Assembly: GCA_963763365.1 (NCBI GenBank) | Contig: CAVXOE010000005.1 | Coordinates: forward strand, 62,001-126,000 | Direction of reading: 5' to 3' | Origin: VAZQ01 sp963763365 | Lineage (GTDB): Bacteria; Pseudomonadota; Alphaproteobacteria; Rhizobiales; Xanthobacteraceae | Length of the DNA: 64,000 nt | In this document: positions 53,286 through 64,000 of the stretch, in pieces | How positions within the stretch are numbered: position 1 is the stretch's first letter | How the letters are laid out: each line of letters opens with the position of its first letter | Made by a program: the position numbers and the translations under genes | Notes under the pieces: generated by a model | The model's database searches: none | The model's input: only the letters and a program-made list of their open reading frames with translations | What the model was told of the DNA's origin: nothing

Positions 53286-53930
53286 ATGTCCAACGCCCTG
53301 AAAATCGCCGCCTTGACCGCCATCGCATTCATCGCCGCCGGGTCGGTTGCCCAGGCCGGCTCGCATCAAGGCCAGCAGGGTTCGCACAAGGGTAGCTCGG
53401 CTCAGCATCACACGCAGCACTCGTCGGGCTCGACCAGCCACTCGCACCCGTCCGGCTCGCACAAGGTCGTCGTCGCGCACTGCGACCCGGGTCCCTGCAC
53501 GAGCAGCCACCACCACAAACCGCCGTTCTGGCACCACCGTCACCACCGCCACTACCCCGAGTATCGCTACGCCTACGGATACAAGCCGTCCGGCTACCGG
53601 GACTATAGCTACGAGCGGCCGCAGCCTGCCACCTACACGCCTCCGGCAGCGGCTCCGGCTCCAGCGGCCTCGTGCCTGACCAAGGAGTACCTCGCGAACG
53701 GCCCGGTGGTGTTCAAGGACACCTGCACCAAGGAATGGGCAATGGGTGAGGCGGCGCAGACCCGGTTCGTGAACCCAGGCTGCATCCGCAAGGAGTACGT
53801 CGAGGGCGACAAGGTGAAGTTCACCGACGTCTGCACCAAGGAGTGGGCGATGAATCCCCCGCCCAACCAGCAGGCCAACGCACCGACGGGTCCGCAGGCT
53901 TCGGCCCCCGAGGAGGACGACGAGGATTGA
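53286..53930 (+). CDS. Exported His-rich protein with duplicated Cys module
   Basis: 214 residues. Signal peptide ends SVAQAG (near 24). Residues 25-90 are extremely rich in His, Ser and Gln (for example FWHHRHHRHY), likely metal-binding; 90-128 are Tyr/Pro rich. A 24-residue module occurs twice, at 130-153 and 166-189; both copies have xKEY, two Cys and end in CTKEWAM. The tail is acidic (EEDDED). I do not recognise a family for the module. Monocistronic, with a strong terminator behind it. Confidence 0.8.
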   Translation: MSNALKIAALTAIAFIAAGSVAQAGSHQGQQGSHKGSSAQHHTQHSSGSTSHSHPSGSHKVVVAHCDPGPCTSSHHHKPPFWHHRHHRHYPEYRYAYGYKPSGYRDYSYERPQPATYTPPAAAPAPAASCLTKEYLANGPVVFKDTCTKEWAMGEAAQTRFVNPGCIRKEYVEGDKVKFTDVCTKEWAMNPPPNQQANAPTGPQASAPEEDDED

Positions 53931-53956
53931 TCCGTCTTACCAAGATAAGAATGTGA

Positions 53957-53980
53957 GAAGGGGCCCGCACGGGCCCCTTC
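53957..53980 (+). terminator. Rho-independent terminator
   Basis: Perfect 10-bp stem gaaggggccc-gcac-gggccccttc followed by gtttgtctt. Placed 27 bp after the His-rich protein gene; also between convergent genes, so it may serve both. Confidence 0.85.
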
Positions 53981-54067
53981 GTTTGTCTTGAGATCAGGTA
54001 CATCCGCGGCGACGGCCGTTCACTGCAAAGCCCACTCGGCGCGCCGCCGTCGGCGCTGCGAATACGG

Positions 54068-55669
54068 TTATCTCCGCAGGATGCCGCCCATGGTGCCGCG
54101 CACGATGGCGCGGCCGATCGAGCTGCCGGTCTTGCCGCCGATCGCCTTGCCGATGTCGGCCGCGACTGATCCCGCCACCTTGTTGCTGACCGAGCGCGTC
54201 ACCTCGCGCGCGATCACCTGGGTGGTCGAGAGCCGCTTTCCGCGCGGCCGCGAGGTGCCGAGTAGCGCGCCAAGCATCGCCATGATCTCGCCGAGGATGC
54301 CGCCGATACCGCCGGTCGTGGACGCCTCGGCGACCTCGCCCTGCTGCTGCCCGGCCGGCGGGGGCGAGGTCGAGCCGGTTTCGTGCAGGCGCTTCTGTAA
54401 GATTTCGTAGGCGGATTCGGAATCGATCGCCTGGTCGTATTTTCCCTTGATCGGGCTCTTGGCCATAATGGCCTTGCGTTCCTCCGGCGTGATCGGGCCA
54501 AGCCGCGCCGACGGCGGTCGGACCATGCAGCGATCGACCATCGAGGGCGTGCCGTTGCCCTCCAGAAACGAGACCAGCGCCTCGCCCTTGCCGAGCTCCA
54601 TGATGACTTTGGCGGTGTCGAGCTTGGGATTGGCGCGGAAAGTCTCGGCGGCGGCGCGCACCGCCTTCTGGTCGCGCGGCGTGAAGGCGCGCAGCGCGTG
54701 CTGCACGCGGTTGCCGAGCTGGGCGAGCACGGTGTCGGGCACGTCGAGCGGGTTCTGGGTGACGAAATAGACACCGACGCCCTTCGAGCGGATGAGCCGC
54801 ACGACTTGCTCGATCTTGGTCAGCAGGGCCTTGGGCGCCTCGTTGAACAGGAGATGCGCCTCGTCGAAGAAGAAGCACAGCTTGGGCTTCGGCGGATCGC
54901 CGACCTCGGGCAGTTCCTCGAACAGTTCCGAGAGGAGCCACAGCAGAAACGTTGCGTAGAGCCGCGGATTCTCCATCAGCTTGTCGGCGGCGAGGATGTT
55001 GATGTAGCCGCGCCCGTCGCGATCGGTACGGATGAAGTCCTTGAGCGCGAGCGCGGGCTCGCTGAAGAAATGGTTGCCGCCTTGGTTCTCCAGCACCAGG
55101 AGCTGACGCTGAATGGTGCCGATGGTCGCCTTCGAAACGTTGCCGTATTGAACCGTCAGCTCGGCGGCGTGCTCGGCCAGATAGCCGAGCATGGCGCGCA
55201 GGTCCTTGAGATCGAGCAGTAGCAGCCCCTGCTCGTCGGCGACGCGGAAACAGACGTTGAGCACGCCCTCCTGCACCTCGTTGAGGTCCATGAGCCGCGA
55301 CAGCAGCAGCGGGCCCACCTCCGAGATGGTGGCGCGCACCGGGTGGCCCTGCTCGCCGAACAGGTCCCAGAACACGACCGGAAACTGGTCGGGCTCGTAG
55401 GTGAAGCCAAGGCTCTTGGCACGCGTGACGAAGGCTTCCTTGGCCTCGCCCGGCTCGGCCACACCCGACAGATCGCCCTTGATGTCGGCGGCGAACACCG
55501 ACACCCCCGCACGCGACAGACCTTCCGCCAGCACCTGCAAGGTGACGGTCTTGCCAGTTCCGGTCGCGCCGGTCACCAGGCCATGCCGGTTCGCGAGCGC
55601 CAGCGCCAGATATTCCGGCTTCTCGCTCTTACCGACGAAGACTTTGCCGTCCGGATCGACGTCTGCCAT
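54068..55669 (-). CDS. HerA-like/DUF853 ATPase
   Basis: Helicase HerA-like C-terminal domain protein of 533 residues. Walker A GATGTGKT at 34-41, then VSVFAADIKGDLSGVAEPG and Walker B LCFFFDEAHLLFNEAPKALL, RLIRSKGVGVYFVTQNPLDVPDTVL (sensor region). Forms rings; the biological role of DUF853 proteins is poorly known, possibly DNA or membrane-associated. C-terminal Gly-rich stretches follow residue 440. Start at ATG 55669 (MADVDPDGKVFVG); the longer frame upstream is not family sequence. Confidence 0.88.
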   Translation of the reverse strand: MADVDPDGKVFVGKSEKPEYLALALANRHGLVTGATGTGKTVTLQVLAEGLSRAGVSVFAADIKGDLSGVAEPGEAKEAFVTRAKSLGFTYEPDQFPVVFWDLFGEQGHPVRATISEVGPLLLSRLMDLNEVQEGVLNVCFRVADEQGLLLLDLKDLRAMLGYLAEHAAELTVQYGNVSKATIGTIQRQLLVLENQGGNHFFSEPALALKDFIRTDRDGRGYINILAADKLMENPRLYATFLLWLLSELFEELPEVGDPPKPKLCFFFDEAHLLFNEAPKALLTKIEQVVRLIRSKGVGVYFVTQNPLDVPDTVLAQLGNRVQHALRAFTPRDQKAVRAAAETFRANPKLDTAKVIMELGKGEALVSFLEGNGTPSMVDRCMVRPPSARLGPITPEERKAIMAKSPIKGKYDQAIDSESAYEILQKRLHETGSTSPPPAGQQQGEVAEASTTGGIGGILGEIMAMLGALLGTSRPRGKRLSTTQVIAREVTRSVSNKVAGSVAADIGKAIGGKTGSSIGRAIVRGTMGGILRR

Positions 55670-56386
55670 CGATTGTTTCCTCAAGCGGAACGAAAGAAGG
55701 ACGCATTGTCGCTTTCCCGCGTCCGCGGTCAACAGAGCGATGCGCGCCGAGCCCGGCGCGTTGCGCAATCTCATAACTTGTACGCAACTTTGCGCAAAGC
55801 GCCCGCATCGTGGGACAGCGCAATCTGCACGCACCGCAACATATCGTACGCGAAACGACCGAGATCACGAACCTTGTCGTTTTGTATCGAGCCTTCACAG
55901 CGCGCCTAAAATGAAATTTGTTGCGCGCGTGCACTAGACATTACGCGGCAAACCAGTTTGCTGATGCACGAATGCAACGCACCACTACGACTTTTGGCGT
56001 GATTGGCATTTCACAGGCGCCCAGCGCTTGTTTTCTCTGACGCCGCCATTCATGATATGGTTAACAACCGCGAATGCGGGCTGGTGAGGGGCAGATGGAC
56101 GATCGCATCGGGCGTCTCGTCGCCAATATCGGCGACGACCGGACGGCCGCGGTTATGGCCGCCGGTGTCGTTGTGCGTTGTCTGCGTGCGGAGCGGCGCG
56201 CCGAAGTCGCGCGCGCGCTTGTGAGCCGGCAGCCGGCATCAGGCTTGGGTTCAGAGCTAACTCTTTCCAATTCCAGTGGCAGGCGGACGGGAACCTGCGC
56301 AGCCGACGAAACCGTCGGCGCGATCTTCCACCGCTTGCACGTCTGAGGCCTGGCGGCGAACCGCTGCCAGGCGCGAGGAGCACTCG
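55670..56386. other. 717 bp mostly non-coding gap
   Basis: Between the HerA-like gene and the DUF4332 gene. It contains a 12-bp perfect palindrome ctttgcgcaaag at 55788-55799 and another ttgcgcaa at 55761-55768, possibly operators, and one doubtful small open frame at 56095-56346. The first about 380 bp show no convincing gene on either strand. Confidence 0.55.
56095..56346 (+). CDS. Doubtful small hypothetical protein
   Basis: 83 residues beginning MDDRIGRLVANIG, a start reminiscent of small helical DUF2267-like proteins in rhizobia, but the C-terminal third is Ser/Arg-rich and looks non-coding. GAGGGGC precedes the ATG. It lies just before the DUF4332 gene on the same strand. It could be the frame-broken remains of a real small gene. 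Confidence 0.3.
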   Translation: MDDRIGRLVANIGDDRTAAVMAAGVVVRCLRAERRAEVARALVSRQPASGLGSELTLSNSSGRRTGTCAADETVGAIFHRLHV

Positions 56387-56794
56387 ATGTCCTATCCGAT
56401 CTCCGCCATCGGGGCCGATGCGGAAGAGACGAAAAAATTCCGGGTGCTGCGGATCAGGACCGCCGAGCGCCTGCTTGAGGCTGCCAAGAATCCCAAGGGC
56501 CGCAAGGAGCTTGCCGAAAAGACCGGCATCGGCGAGAAGCGCCTTCTCGGCCTCGCCAACACCGCCGACCGCATGCGGGTCAGGGGGATGGGCAAGGAAT
56601 ACGCCGCGATCCTGCCCGCCGTCGGCGTCGATACTGTCAAGGAACTGAAGTATCGCAATCCCGAAAGGCTCGCCAAAGCCATCGGCGAACTGAACAAGAA
56701 GCGAAAGCTTGTGCGCTTTCTGCCCACCGTGGGCTTGGTGACGCGCTGGATCGAGCACGCCCAGAAGCTGCCGATCAAGATCAGCTATCGCTGA
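56387..56794 (+). CDS. DUF4332 domain-containing protein (helix-hairpin-helix type)
   Basis: 135 residues. Two helix-hairpin-helix-like units: TRIRT-type segment LRIRTAERLLEAAKNPKGRKELAEKTGIGEKRLLGLANTADRMRV in segments and a second around MGKEYAAILPAVGVDTVKELKYRNPERLAKAI. DUF4332 proteins may bind DNA nonspecifically; the function is unknown. GAGGAG precedes the ATG at 56387; the upstream open frame is not part of the family. Upstream neighbour of the folate genes. Confidence 0.85.
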   Translation: MSYPISAIGADAEETKKFRVLRIRTAERLLEAAKNPKGRKELAEKTGIGEKRLLGLANTADRMRVRGMGKEYAAILPAVGVDTVKELKYRNPERLAKAIGELNKKRKLVRFLPTVGLVTRWIEHAQKLPIKISYR

Positions 56795-56896
56795 ACTCCG
56801 GTTCGCTTTCGTGTCGACGGGCGCGTCCCGTCATACTCCCTTGAGATCAGGTAACGCCGCTTGACACCCGTGCGGTGACCGGCGCAAGCCACGGCC

Positions 56897-57754
56897 ATGA
56901 CGCATCCCGACCGCCCGGTTGCGAGCTTGCACCGCCGCGCAACGGTAAATCCGTTGGCGCGGCTATTGGCGCAAGGCCGCCCGCTCGTGATGGGCGTGCT
57001 CAATGTGACGCCGGATTCATTCTCCGACGGCGACCGGTTTTCCGATCCGGAGGCCGCAATCAATCACGCCCGCCGCATGGTCGCCGAGGGTGCCGACATT
57101 ATCGACATCGGCGCGGAATCGACCCGTCCCTATGGCGGTGCGGAGGCGGTGTCCCTCGAAGAAGAAATGCGACGCCTCAAGCCGGTCTTGCCGGCGGTTC
57201 TCAGCCTCGGCATCCCGGTCTCCATCGATACCATGAAGGCGGCTGTTGCGACTTATGCGCTCGGCGCCGGCGCAGTGATCGTCAACGACGTGTGGGGGCT
57301 GCAACACGACCCCGACATGGCCCGCGTCGTCGCGGGACGCGGCGCGCCGGTCCTGGTCATGCATAACCGTGACAAGGCCGACCCGGCGATCGACATCATG
57401 GCGGACATTCACGCCTTCTTTGAGCGGTCGCTTGAGATCGCCGAGAAGGCCGGCATCGCGCGCGATCGCATCGTGCTCGACCCCGGGATCGGTTTCGGCA
57501 AGACGGCGGACCAGAGCCTCCTCGTGATCGCGCGCTTCGCCGACCTCAAGTCGTTTAGCTTGCCCCTGATGATCGGCGCCTCGCGCAAGCGTTTCATCGA
57601 CAAAGTATCTCCCGCGCCGCCTGACCAGCGGCTCGGCGGTTCGCTCGCCGCGCACCTCGCCGCGGTCGCAAACGGGGCTATGATCGTCCGCACGCACGAT
57701 GTCGCTGAGACGTTGCAGGCGCTCAAGGTCGCCGCCGCCATCCGGAGCGCCTGA
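56897..57754 (+). CDS. folP: Dihydropteroate synthase
   Basis: Condenses 6-hydroxymethyl-dihydropterin diphosphate with p-aminobenzoate to dihydropteroate; sulfonamide target. 285 residues. Motifs: GVLNVTPDSFSDG at 33-45, DIGAESTRPYG, VSIDTMKAAVA, VNDVWG, DPGIGFGKT and the C-terminal IVRTHDVAETLQAL. Its stop overlaps the folB start by one base (TGATG), so it forms a tight operon with folB and folK. Cytoplasmic. Confidence 0.97.
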   Translation: MTHPDRPVASLHRRATVNPLARLLAQGRPLVMGVLNVTPDSFSDGDRFSDPEAAINHARRMVAEGADIIDIGAESTRPYGGAEAVSLEEEMRRLKPVLPAVLSLGIPVSIDTMKAAVATYALGAGAVIVNDVWGLQHDPDMARVVAGRGAPVLVMHNRDKADPAIDIMADIHAFFERSLEIAEKAGIARDRIVLDPGIGFGKTADQSLLVIARFADLKSFSLPLMIGASRKRFIDKVSPAPPDQRLGGSLAAHLAAVANGAMIVRTHDVAETLQALKVAAAIRSA

Positions 57755-58134
57755 TGACCGACACTGTATTTGTGAGCGGATTGGCGCTGCACGCCTATCA
57801 TGGCGTGATGCAGCACGAGGCCAAGGTGGGGCAGACCTTCACGCTCGACCTGGTGCTGGAGCTCAGCCTTGCGGAAGCTTCGCGCTCGGACAAGCTCGCA
57901 CATACCGTTGGCTACGACCAGGTCGTCGAGGTGGCGAGCACGGCGTTCTGCGCACGCCGTTATCGCCTGGTCGAAGCCGCGGCCGGCGCGGTGGCGCAGG
58001 GAGTGCTCGACCAGTTTTCCCAGGTCTCGTCGGTGCGGGTGACGGTACACAAACCGCACGCGCCGATCGCCGCCACGTTCGACGACGTCGGGGTCTCGAT
58101 CCTGCGCACCCGGCAAGACCGCAATCATGGCTGA
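57754..58134 (+). CDS. folB: Dihydroneopterin aldolase
   Basis: Converts dihydroneopterin to 6-hydroxymethyl-dihydropterin and glycolaldehyde. 126 residues; VSGLALHAYHGVMQHEAKVGQTFTLDLVL in segments with the conserved Glu in HEAKVGQ, and a late VTVHKPHAPI with the Lys that acts in catalysis. Overlaps folP by one base and folK by 8 bp. Second step supply for folK. Confidence 0.95.
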   Translation: MTDTVFVSGLALHAYHGVMQHEAKVGQTFTLDLVLELSLAEASRSDKLAHTVGYDQVVEVASTAFCARRYRLVEAAAGAVAQGVLDQFSQVSSVRVTVHKPHAPIAATFDDVGVSILRTRQDRNHG

Positions 58135-58615
58135 AGCGCTGCTGGCGCTCGGCGGCAATCTGGGCGATGCACGCACGACGCTCGACCGGGCCATCGCCGC
58201 ACTCTGCGAGCGCGGCGATATACGGCTCACCGCCCGTTCGTCCGACTACAAGACTCCGCCGTGGGGCGTCGAAAATCAGCCGCCGTTCATCAACCTCTGC
58301 ATCGCGGTCGAGACAACGCTGGCGCCAGTCGCGCTACTCGCGCGCACGCAGGAGGTCGAGCGGGCGTTCGGACGCGATCGTGCGCACGAACGCCGCTGGG
58401 GGCCGCGTTCGCTCGATATCGACATCCTCAGCTACGACGATCTTGCCCTCGACACGCCTGACCTGACGCTGCCCCACCCGCGCATGTTCGAGCGCGCCTT
58501 TGTGCTGGTCCCGCTCGCCGAGATCGTGCCCGATCGGGTGATCACCGGCCGGCGTATCCGCCACGGGCTGGCGCACGTCGACGCGGCAGGAATCGAGAAA
58601 CTGCCGCCGCGCTGA
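58127..58615 (+). CDS. folK: 2-amino-4-hydroxy-6-hydroxymethyldihydropteridine diphosphokinase
   Basis: Transfers diphosphate from ATP to 6-hydroxymethyl-dihydropterin. 162 residues: ALGGNLGDARTTLDRAI, KTPPWGVENQPPFINLCI, ERRWGPRSLDIDIL with the two Mg-binding Asp, and LPHPRMFERAFVLVPLAEI. ATG at 58127 overlaps folB. Last gene of the folP-folB-folK operon. Confidence 0.96.
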   Translation: MAEALLALGGNLGDARTTLDRAIAALCERGDIRLTARSSDYKTPPWGVENQPPFINLCIAVETTLAPVALLARTQEVERAFGRDRAHERRWGPRSLDIDILSYDDLALDTPDLTLPHPRMFERAFVLVPLAEIVPDRVITGRRIRHGLAHVDAAGIEKLPPR

Positions 58616-58655
58616 CCTCGCGGTTGGCCCGCCGTTTGCACGCGCGAAGGCTGGG

Positions 58656-60561
58656 ATGCATGCTGTAACCATGGCCGACGCCCAACCCGACCTCCTGCTG
58701 GCAGCCGAGTTTCCTGCGGCCACGGAGCAGCAATGGCGCAAGCTGGTCGATGGCGTGCTCAAGGGCGCGGCGTTCGAGAAACGGCTGGTCTCCAGGACCT
58801 ACGACGGCCTTGCGATCAACCCGCTGCATGGCCGCGCGGCGGCGGCGATTCCGGTCGCCGGACGCGACCTAGGCGCGCCATGGACCATCATGCAGCGGGT
58901 CGATCATCCCGATCCGGTGGTTGCCAATGCGGAGGCCCTGCACGATCTCGGGAACGGCGCCACCGGCCTTGCGCTGGTGTTCGCGGGCTCCATCGGCGCC
59001 TATGGCTACGGTCTCGACGCCTCGGAGGCGACAATTGCCCGCGTGCTCGCCGACGTGCATCTCGACGCCGGCATCGGGATCGATCTCGATCTCTCTCCGC
59101 AGACCAAGGACGCCGGGCGATTGATCGCCGACCTGGTCAAGCAACGCGGCACCGACCCGGCGGCGACCAACATCCGTTTCGGCTTCGATCCGATCAGCGC
59201 CGCGGCGATGGGCGGCGGTAGCCCGCTCTCCTGGGATGCGCTGACCCCCATTTTCAATGCGGTGATTTCCGGCCTCGCAGCGCAGGGCTTTCGTGGACCC
59301 TTCGCGCCCGCCGACGGGCGCGTAATCCACAATGCCGGCGGCTCGGAGGCGCAAGAACTGGCTTACGTCCTCGCCGTCGCCACCGCGTATCTGCGTGCGC
59401 TGGAAGCGGGAGGTGCAGCGCTCGATGCCGCCCGCGGCATGGTCTATTTCCGGCTGGCGGCGGACGCAGATGAATTCCTCACCATCGCCAAGTTCCGAGC
59501 GCTGCGAAAACTGTGGGCGCGGATCGAGCAAGCCTGCGGACTTGCGCCGAAGCCTGTCTTCATTGCCGCCGAAACCGCATGGCGGATGCTGACGCAGCGC
59601 GATCCTTACGTGAACATGCTGCGCGAGACGATCGCGGTTGTTTCCGCCGGCCTCGGCGGGCGCGGACGCCATTACGGTGCTGCCGTTCACGCAGGCAATT
59701 GGGCTTCCGGACCGGTTCGCACGCCGATTAGCACGCAACACGCAGCTTCTGCTGCTCGAGGAATCGAACCTCGCCAAGGTGGCCGACCCGGCCGCTGGCT
59801 CCGGTGGGATCGAGGATGTGACAGCGCAGCTTTGCCGCACGGCCTGGGCTCTGTTCCAGGAGATCGAGCAGGCGGGTGGCGCCTGGGCTGCGCTTGAGGC
59901 CGGCCTGATCCAGAGCAAAGTAGCGGCGGTGCGCGCCCAGCGCCAAGCGGCGGTAGCGCGGCGTAAGGATACGCTCACCGGCACGAGCGACTTCGCCGAT
60001 CTCGCGGAAACGCAGGTCGCGGTGGTCGATGTGCCGCCCGTCGTGCTGCCCCCCTATCCCTGCGCTGTTGAAGTGCGAGCCGCTGCCGGCGCTGCGCCTG
60101 GCACAACCATTCGAGACGCTGCGGGATGCTTCCGACCACGTGCTGGCACAAACCAGCGCCCGGCCGAAAGTCTTTCTCGCCAATCTGGGACGGATCGCCG
60201 ACTTCACCGCGCGCGCGACCTTCGCCAAGAATTTCTTCGAAGCAGGCGGCATCGAAGCGGTCACGAGCGACGGTTTCGCCAACCAGGACGAGATGATCGC
60301 CGCCTTCAAATCGTCGGGCGCTGCGCTCGTCTGTCTTTGCTCGTCCGATGACGTCTATGCGGGCGAAGCCGTGCCGGCCGCCAAGGCGCTGACGGCAGCG
60401 GGCGCGCGCCACATCTATCTTGCCGGGCGGCCGGGGGAACGGGAGGCCGAATTCAAGGCGGCGGGAGCCCAATCGTTCATCTTCGCCGGCTGCGATGTGC
60501 TGGCGACGCTGAAGGAAGCGCATGATATTCTGGGGATCAAGACCAGCGCGGATGGCCGCCT

Positions 60562-60565
<4 letters not shown>
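58656..60565 (+). CDS. mutA: Methylmalonyl-CoA mutase small (beta) subunit, frame broken twice
   Basis: Non-cobalamin-binding subunit of heterodimeric methylmalonyl-CoA mutase, about 635 residues once joined. The N-terminal TIM-barrel part runs from 58656; ATG 58671 is an alternative. Break one: an extra G in the GGG ending at 59660, after which the match continues ADAITVLPFTQAIGLPDRFARRLARNTQLLL in segments. Break two: the C6 run at 60049-60054 has one C too many; after it the match continues IPALLKCEPLPALRLAQPFE. The C-terminal Rossmann-like domain lacks DxHxxG, as expected of this subunit. It overlaps mutB by 4 bp. Confidence 0.92.
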
Positions 60566-62722
<2,157 letters not shown>

Positions 62723-62746
62723 AATTTGCCGCATTGCCGATGGATC

Positions 62747-63047
62747 ATGGCTACCATGACCCGCGATGAGATCATCGCCAAACTTCGCGCCAACGCGGTG
62801 GCCATCAAGGCCGAGGGCGTGACGAAGCTTGCCATCTTCGGCTCGCGCACACGCGGCGATGCCCGCGAGGACAGCGATCTCGACGTACTGATTGACGTCG
62901 ATCCGAACTCCAAATTTTCCCTGCTCAATCTGTCAGCGTCTGATCGTCGAGGATGCCACCGGATTGCCGGCACAGGTCTCGATGCGCCGTTCCCTTGACC
63001 CGCACATGGCCGAACGCATTGCCGACGATGTGATCGAGGTCTTTTGA
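62747..63047 (+). CDS. MNT-type minimal nucleotidyltransferase (MntA-like antitoxin), frame broken once
   Basis: About 100 residues. The nucleotidyltransferase motif is FGSRTRGDAREDSDLDVLIDVD (GSxxRG...SDxDL) in segments. After NLSA the match leaves frame; removing one base near 62936 continues LIVEDATGLPAQVSMRRSL and ends at 63047. Such proteins AMPylate and neutralise HEPN RNase toxins. The stop overlaps the next ATG, the usual arrangement with hepT. Confidence 0.75.
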
Positions 63048-63151
63048 TGCCTCCCACGCTCGCCGATCGCGTGCGCCACATCTTGGAGGCGATCGAGGCA
63101 TCGAACGCGCGCTTGCCGGATTCTCCGGGACGGCAGGTAGGGGCTTGCTAG
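63047..63151 (+). pseudogene. Truncated HEPN/DUF86 (HepT-like) toxin
   Basis: 34 codons beginning MPPTLADRVRHILEAIEA, the normal N-terminus of DUF86 HEPN proteins, then divergent residues and TAG at 63149-63151. The RNase core (Rx4-6H motif) is missing, so the toxin would be inactive. With the MNT gene it is a decayed or misassembled type VII toxin-antitoxin pair. Too short for routine gene calling. Confidence 0.6.
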
Positions 63152-63241
63152 ACTGGCGGTTATTCTAAAGCTCGGTCCGATTTTCCGCCTGAATGTGGTG
63201 CGAAGAAGCCCATTGAAACGTCTGTCGGGGGGTCGAATACC

Positions 63242-63763
63242 ATGGTGAGACTGTCGAGCCGCGCTGCCATCGTTGGTGCGGCGGCCCTCCTCCTGTCCGG
63301 ATGTTTCATCTCGGAACAGCCGAAGCTGCCGCTGACCACGGCCGCGGCGCCATTCGGCGACGGAGGACGCTATGGCGTATTCGAGCGCGGTGACGGCGAC
63401 CGGTACAAGCGTCAGGAGACGTTCGTCATCAAGCGGCGCGCCGACGGCGCCTACGACTTCACCAACGAGAAGGGCGAAGTGCTGCAGATTTCATTCCACC
63501 CGTTCGGCACCGGTCAATTTCTCAGCCAGGCGAAGGCCGAGCAGGACCAGCCGGGCTACGGCTATGCGGTGTTCCGCTTCACCGGCAACGAGGCCGTGAT
63601 GTACGCACCGCAGTGCAGCGACCAGGACAAGGCCAAGATCGAGCCGCTCGGGGTCGAGGTGAATAGCCAGTTCGAATGCGTTGTCGACCGCGTCGCCGAT
63701 CTCCCCGGCCTGTTCGGCAAGATCGATCTCGGCCAGCCGGTGTCGAAACTGGTGCGGGAATAG
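63242..63763 (+). CDS. Lipoprotein, unknown function
   Basis: 173 residues. Lipobox LLLSGC places the lipidated Cys at about residue 21, so the protein is membrane-anchored in the periplasm. The mature part has beta-rich segments such as FVIKRRADGAYDFTNEKGEVLQISFHPFG and two further Cys (APQCSDQ and FECVVD) that could pair. I do not recognise a named family. The 90 bp upstream hold nothing distinctive. Confidence 0.75.
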   Translation: MVRLSSRAAIVGAAALLLSGCFISEQPKLPLTTAAAPFGDGGRYGVFERGDGDRYKRQETFVIKRRADGAYDFTNEKGEVLQISFHPFGTGQFLSQAKAEQDQPGYGYAVFRFTGNEAVMYAPQCSDQDKAKIEPLGVEVNSQFECVVDRVADLPGLFGKIDLGQPVSKLVRE

Positions 63764-63780
63764 CGCTCGACAGCAGTTCG

Positions 63781-64000
63781 TTACTGCGCGCGGCCCTCGA
63801 CCACGCCGGCCTTGCTCTCGGACTTGTCGACCACAGCGCGCACGTGCCGGACGACGTGATCGGCCACGATCGCGTGCGCCTCGGCGGTCGGATGGATCGC
63901 GCCGCTGTAAAGCCCGGCCCAGGCCGGTTGCAGGATGTCGAACAGCGAGGTGCCGGCCTTGTGCGTGTGGGCAGCAAGGAACGCATCGTTGGGTGTGCGG
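63781..64000 (-). CDS. SGNH/GDSL hydrolase, C-terminal fragment at window edge
   Basis: Last about 72 codons of a minus-strand gene that continues beyond the window. Residues RTPNDAFLAAHTHKAGTSLFDIL and the catalytic-block-V-like GAIHPTAEAHAIVADHVVRH (His of IHPT) suggest an SGNH esterase or lipase fold. Stop TAA at 63783-63781, converging with the lipoprotein gene. The N-terminal catalytic Ser is outside the window. Confidence 0.65.
   Translation of the reverse strand, partial: RTPNDAFLAAHTHKAGTSLFDILQPAWAGLYSGAIHPTAEAHAIVADHVVRHVRAVVDKSESKAGVVEGRAQ

Noticed and set aside
53987..56853. Shared 14-mer cttgagatcaggta at 53987 and 56840
   Set aside because: A few such 14-mer matches are expected by chance in 64 kb, and the flanks do not match.

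Overview
The window reads as chromosomal DNA of a G+C-rich alphaproteobacterium, most likely Hyphomicrobiales (Bradyrhizobiaceae/Xanthobacteraceae type). The basis is the density of solute-binding-protein transporters (TctC, TRAP, SsuA/NMT1 and Liv types), the degradative gene content, and dispersed intergenic palindromes built on 'cccgcgaaagcggg'. This is an inference; no rRNA, tRNA, CRISPR array or transposase was seen.

Layout. 0-12 kb: a catabolic region with an M20 hydrolase, an LLM flavin oxidoreductase, an NMT1/SsuA-type ABC importer, a dipicolinate-synthase-A-like protein, a 4-oxalocrotonate tautomerase, a VOC protein, a split ThDP decarboxylase, a TctC binding protein, a metal-site-degenerate M24 protein, an enolase-superfamily protein and a gamma-resorcylate-decarboxylase-like amidohydrolase. 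12-19 kb: a Cache-GGDEF-EAL protein, an EamA exporter, pxpBC and an HNH-like protein beside an AT-rich gap. 19-26 kb: a complete LivGFKHM importer with a fused double acyl-CoA dehydrogenase. 26-32 kb: a TRAP importer, then hmgA and fahA (homogentisate to fumarate plus acetoacetate). 32-36.5 kb: cold shock protein, a PQQ dehydrogenase with the lanthanide-type Asp, a Tat-exported Rieske protein and a class III CoA-transferase. 36.5-46.5 kb: a second TRAP set, an MBL hydrolase, a second NMT1-type ABC importer, three SDRs with rewritten active sites and a carboxymuconolactone-decarboxylase-like protein. 46.8-49.8 kb: a Crp-type regulator surrounded by small membrane or exported proteins, with an NGTGA-N6-TCACA palindrome upstream of every gene. 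50-56 kb: an orphan binding protein, higBA, an M20 dipeptidase, a His-rich exported protein and a HerA/DUF853 ATPase. 56.4-64 kb: DUF4332, folP-folB-folK, both methylmalonyl-CoA mutase subunits, an MNT/HEPN toxin-antitoxin remnant, a lipoprotein and the end of an SGNH hydrolase.

How it works together. Three importer-plus-catabolism blocks and the hmgA/fahA block suggest use of aromatic, heterocyclic or organic-acid carbon, and the mutase routes propionyl units to succinyl-CoA. The most self-contained candidate for an undescribed system is the Crp regulon at 46.8-49.8 kb. Next are the SDR trio with a reciprocal Asn/Lys swap and the DpaA-like catabolic cluster.

Caution. About a dozen genes, including hmgA and both mutase subunits, carry single-base shifts, nearly all +1 and mostly in short homopolymer runs. 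I read most as assembly errors and annotate those genes across the shift.
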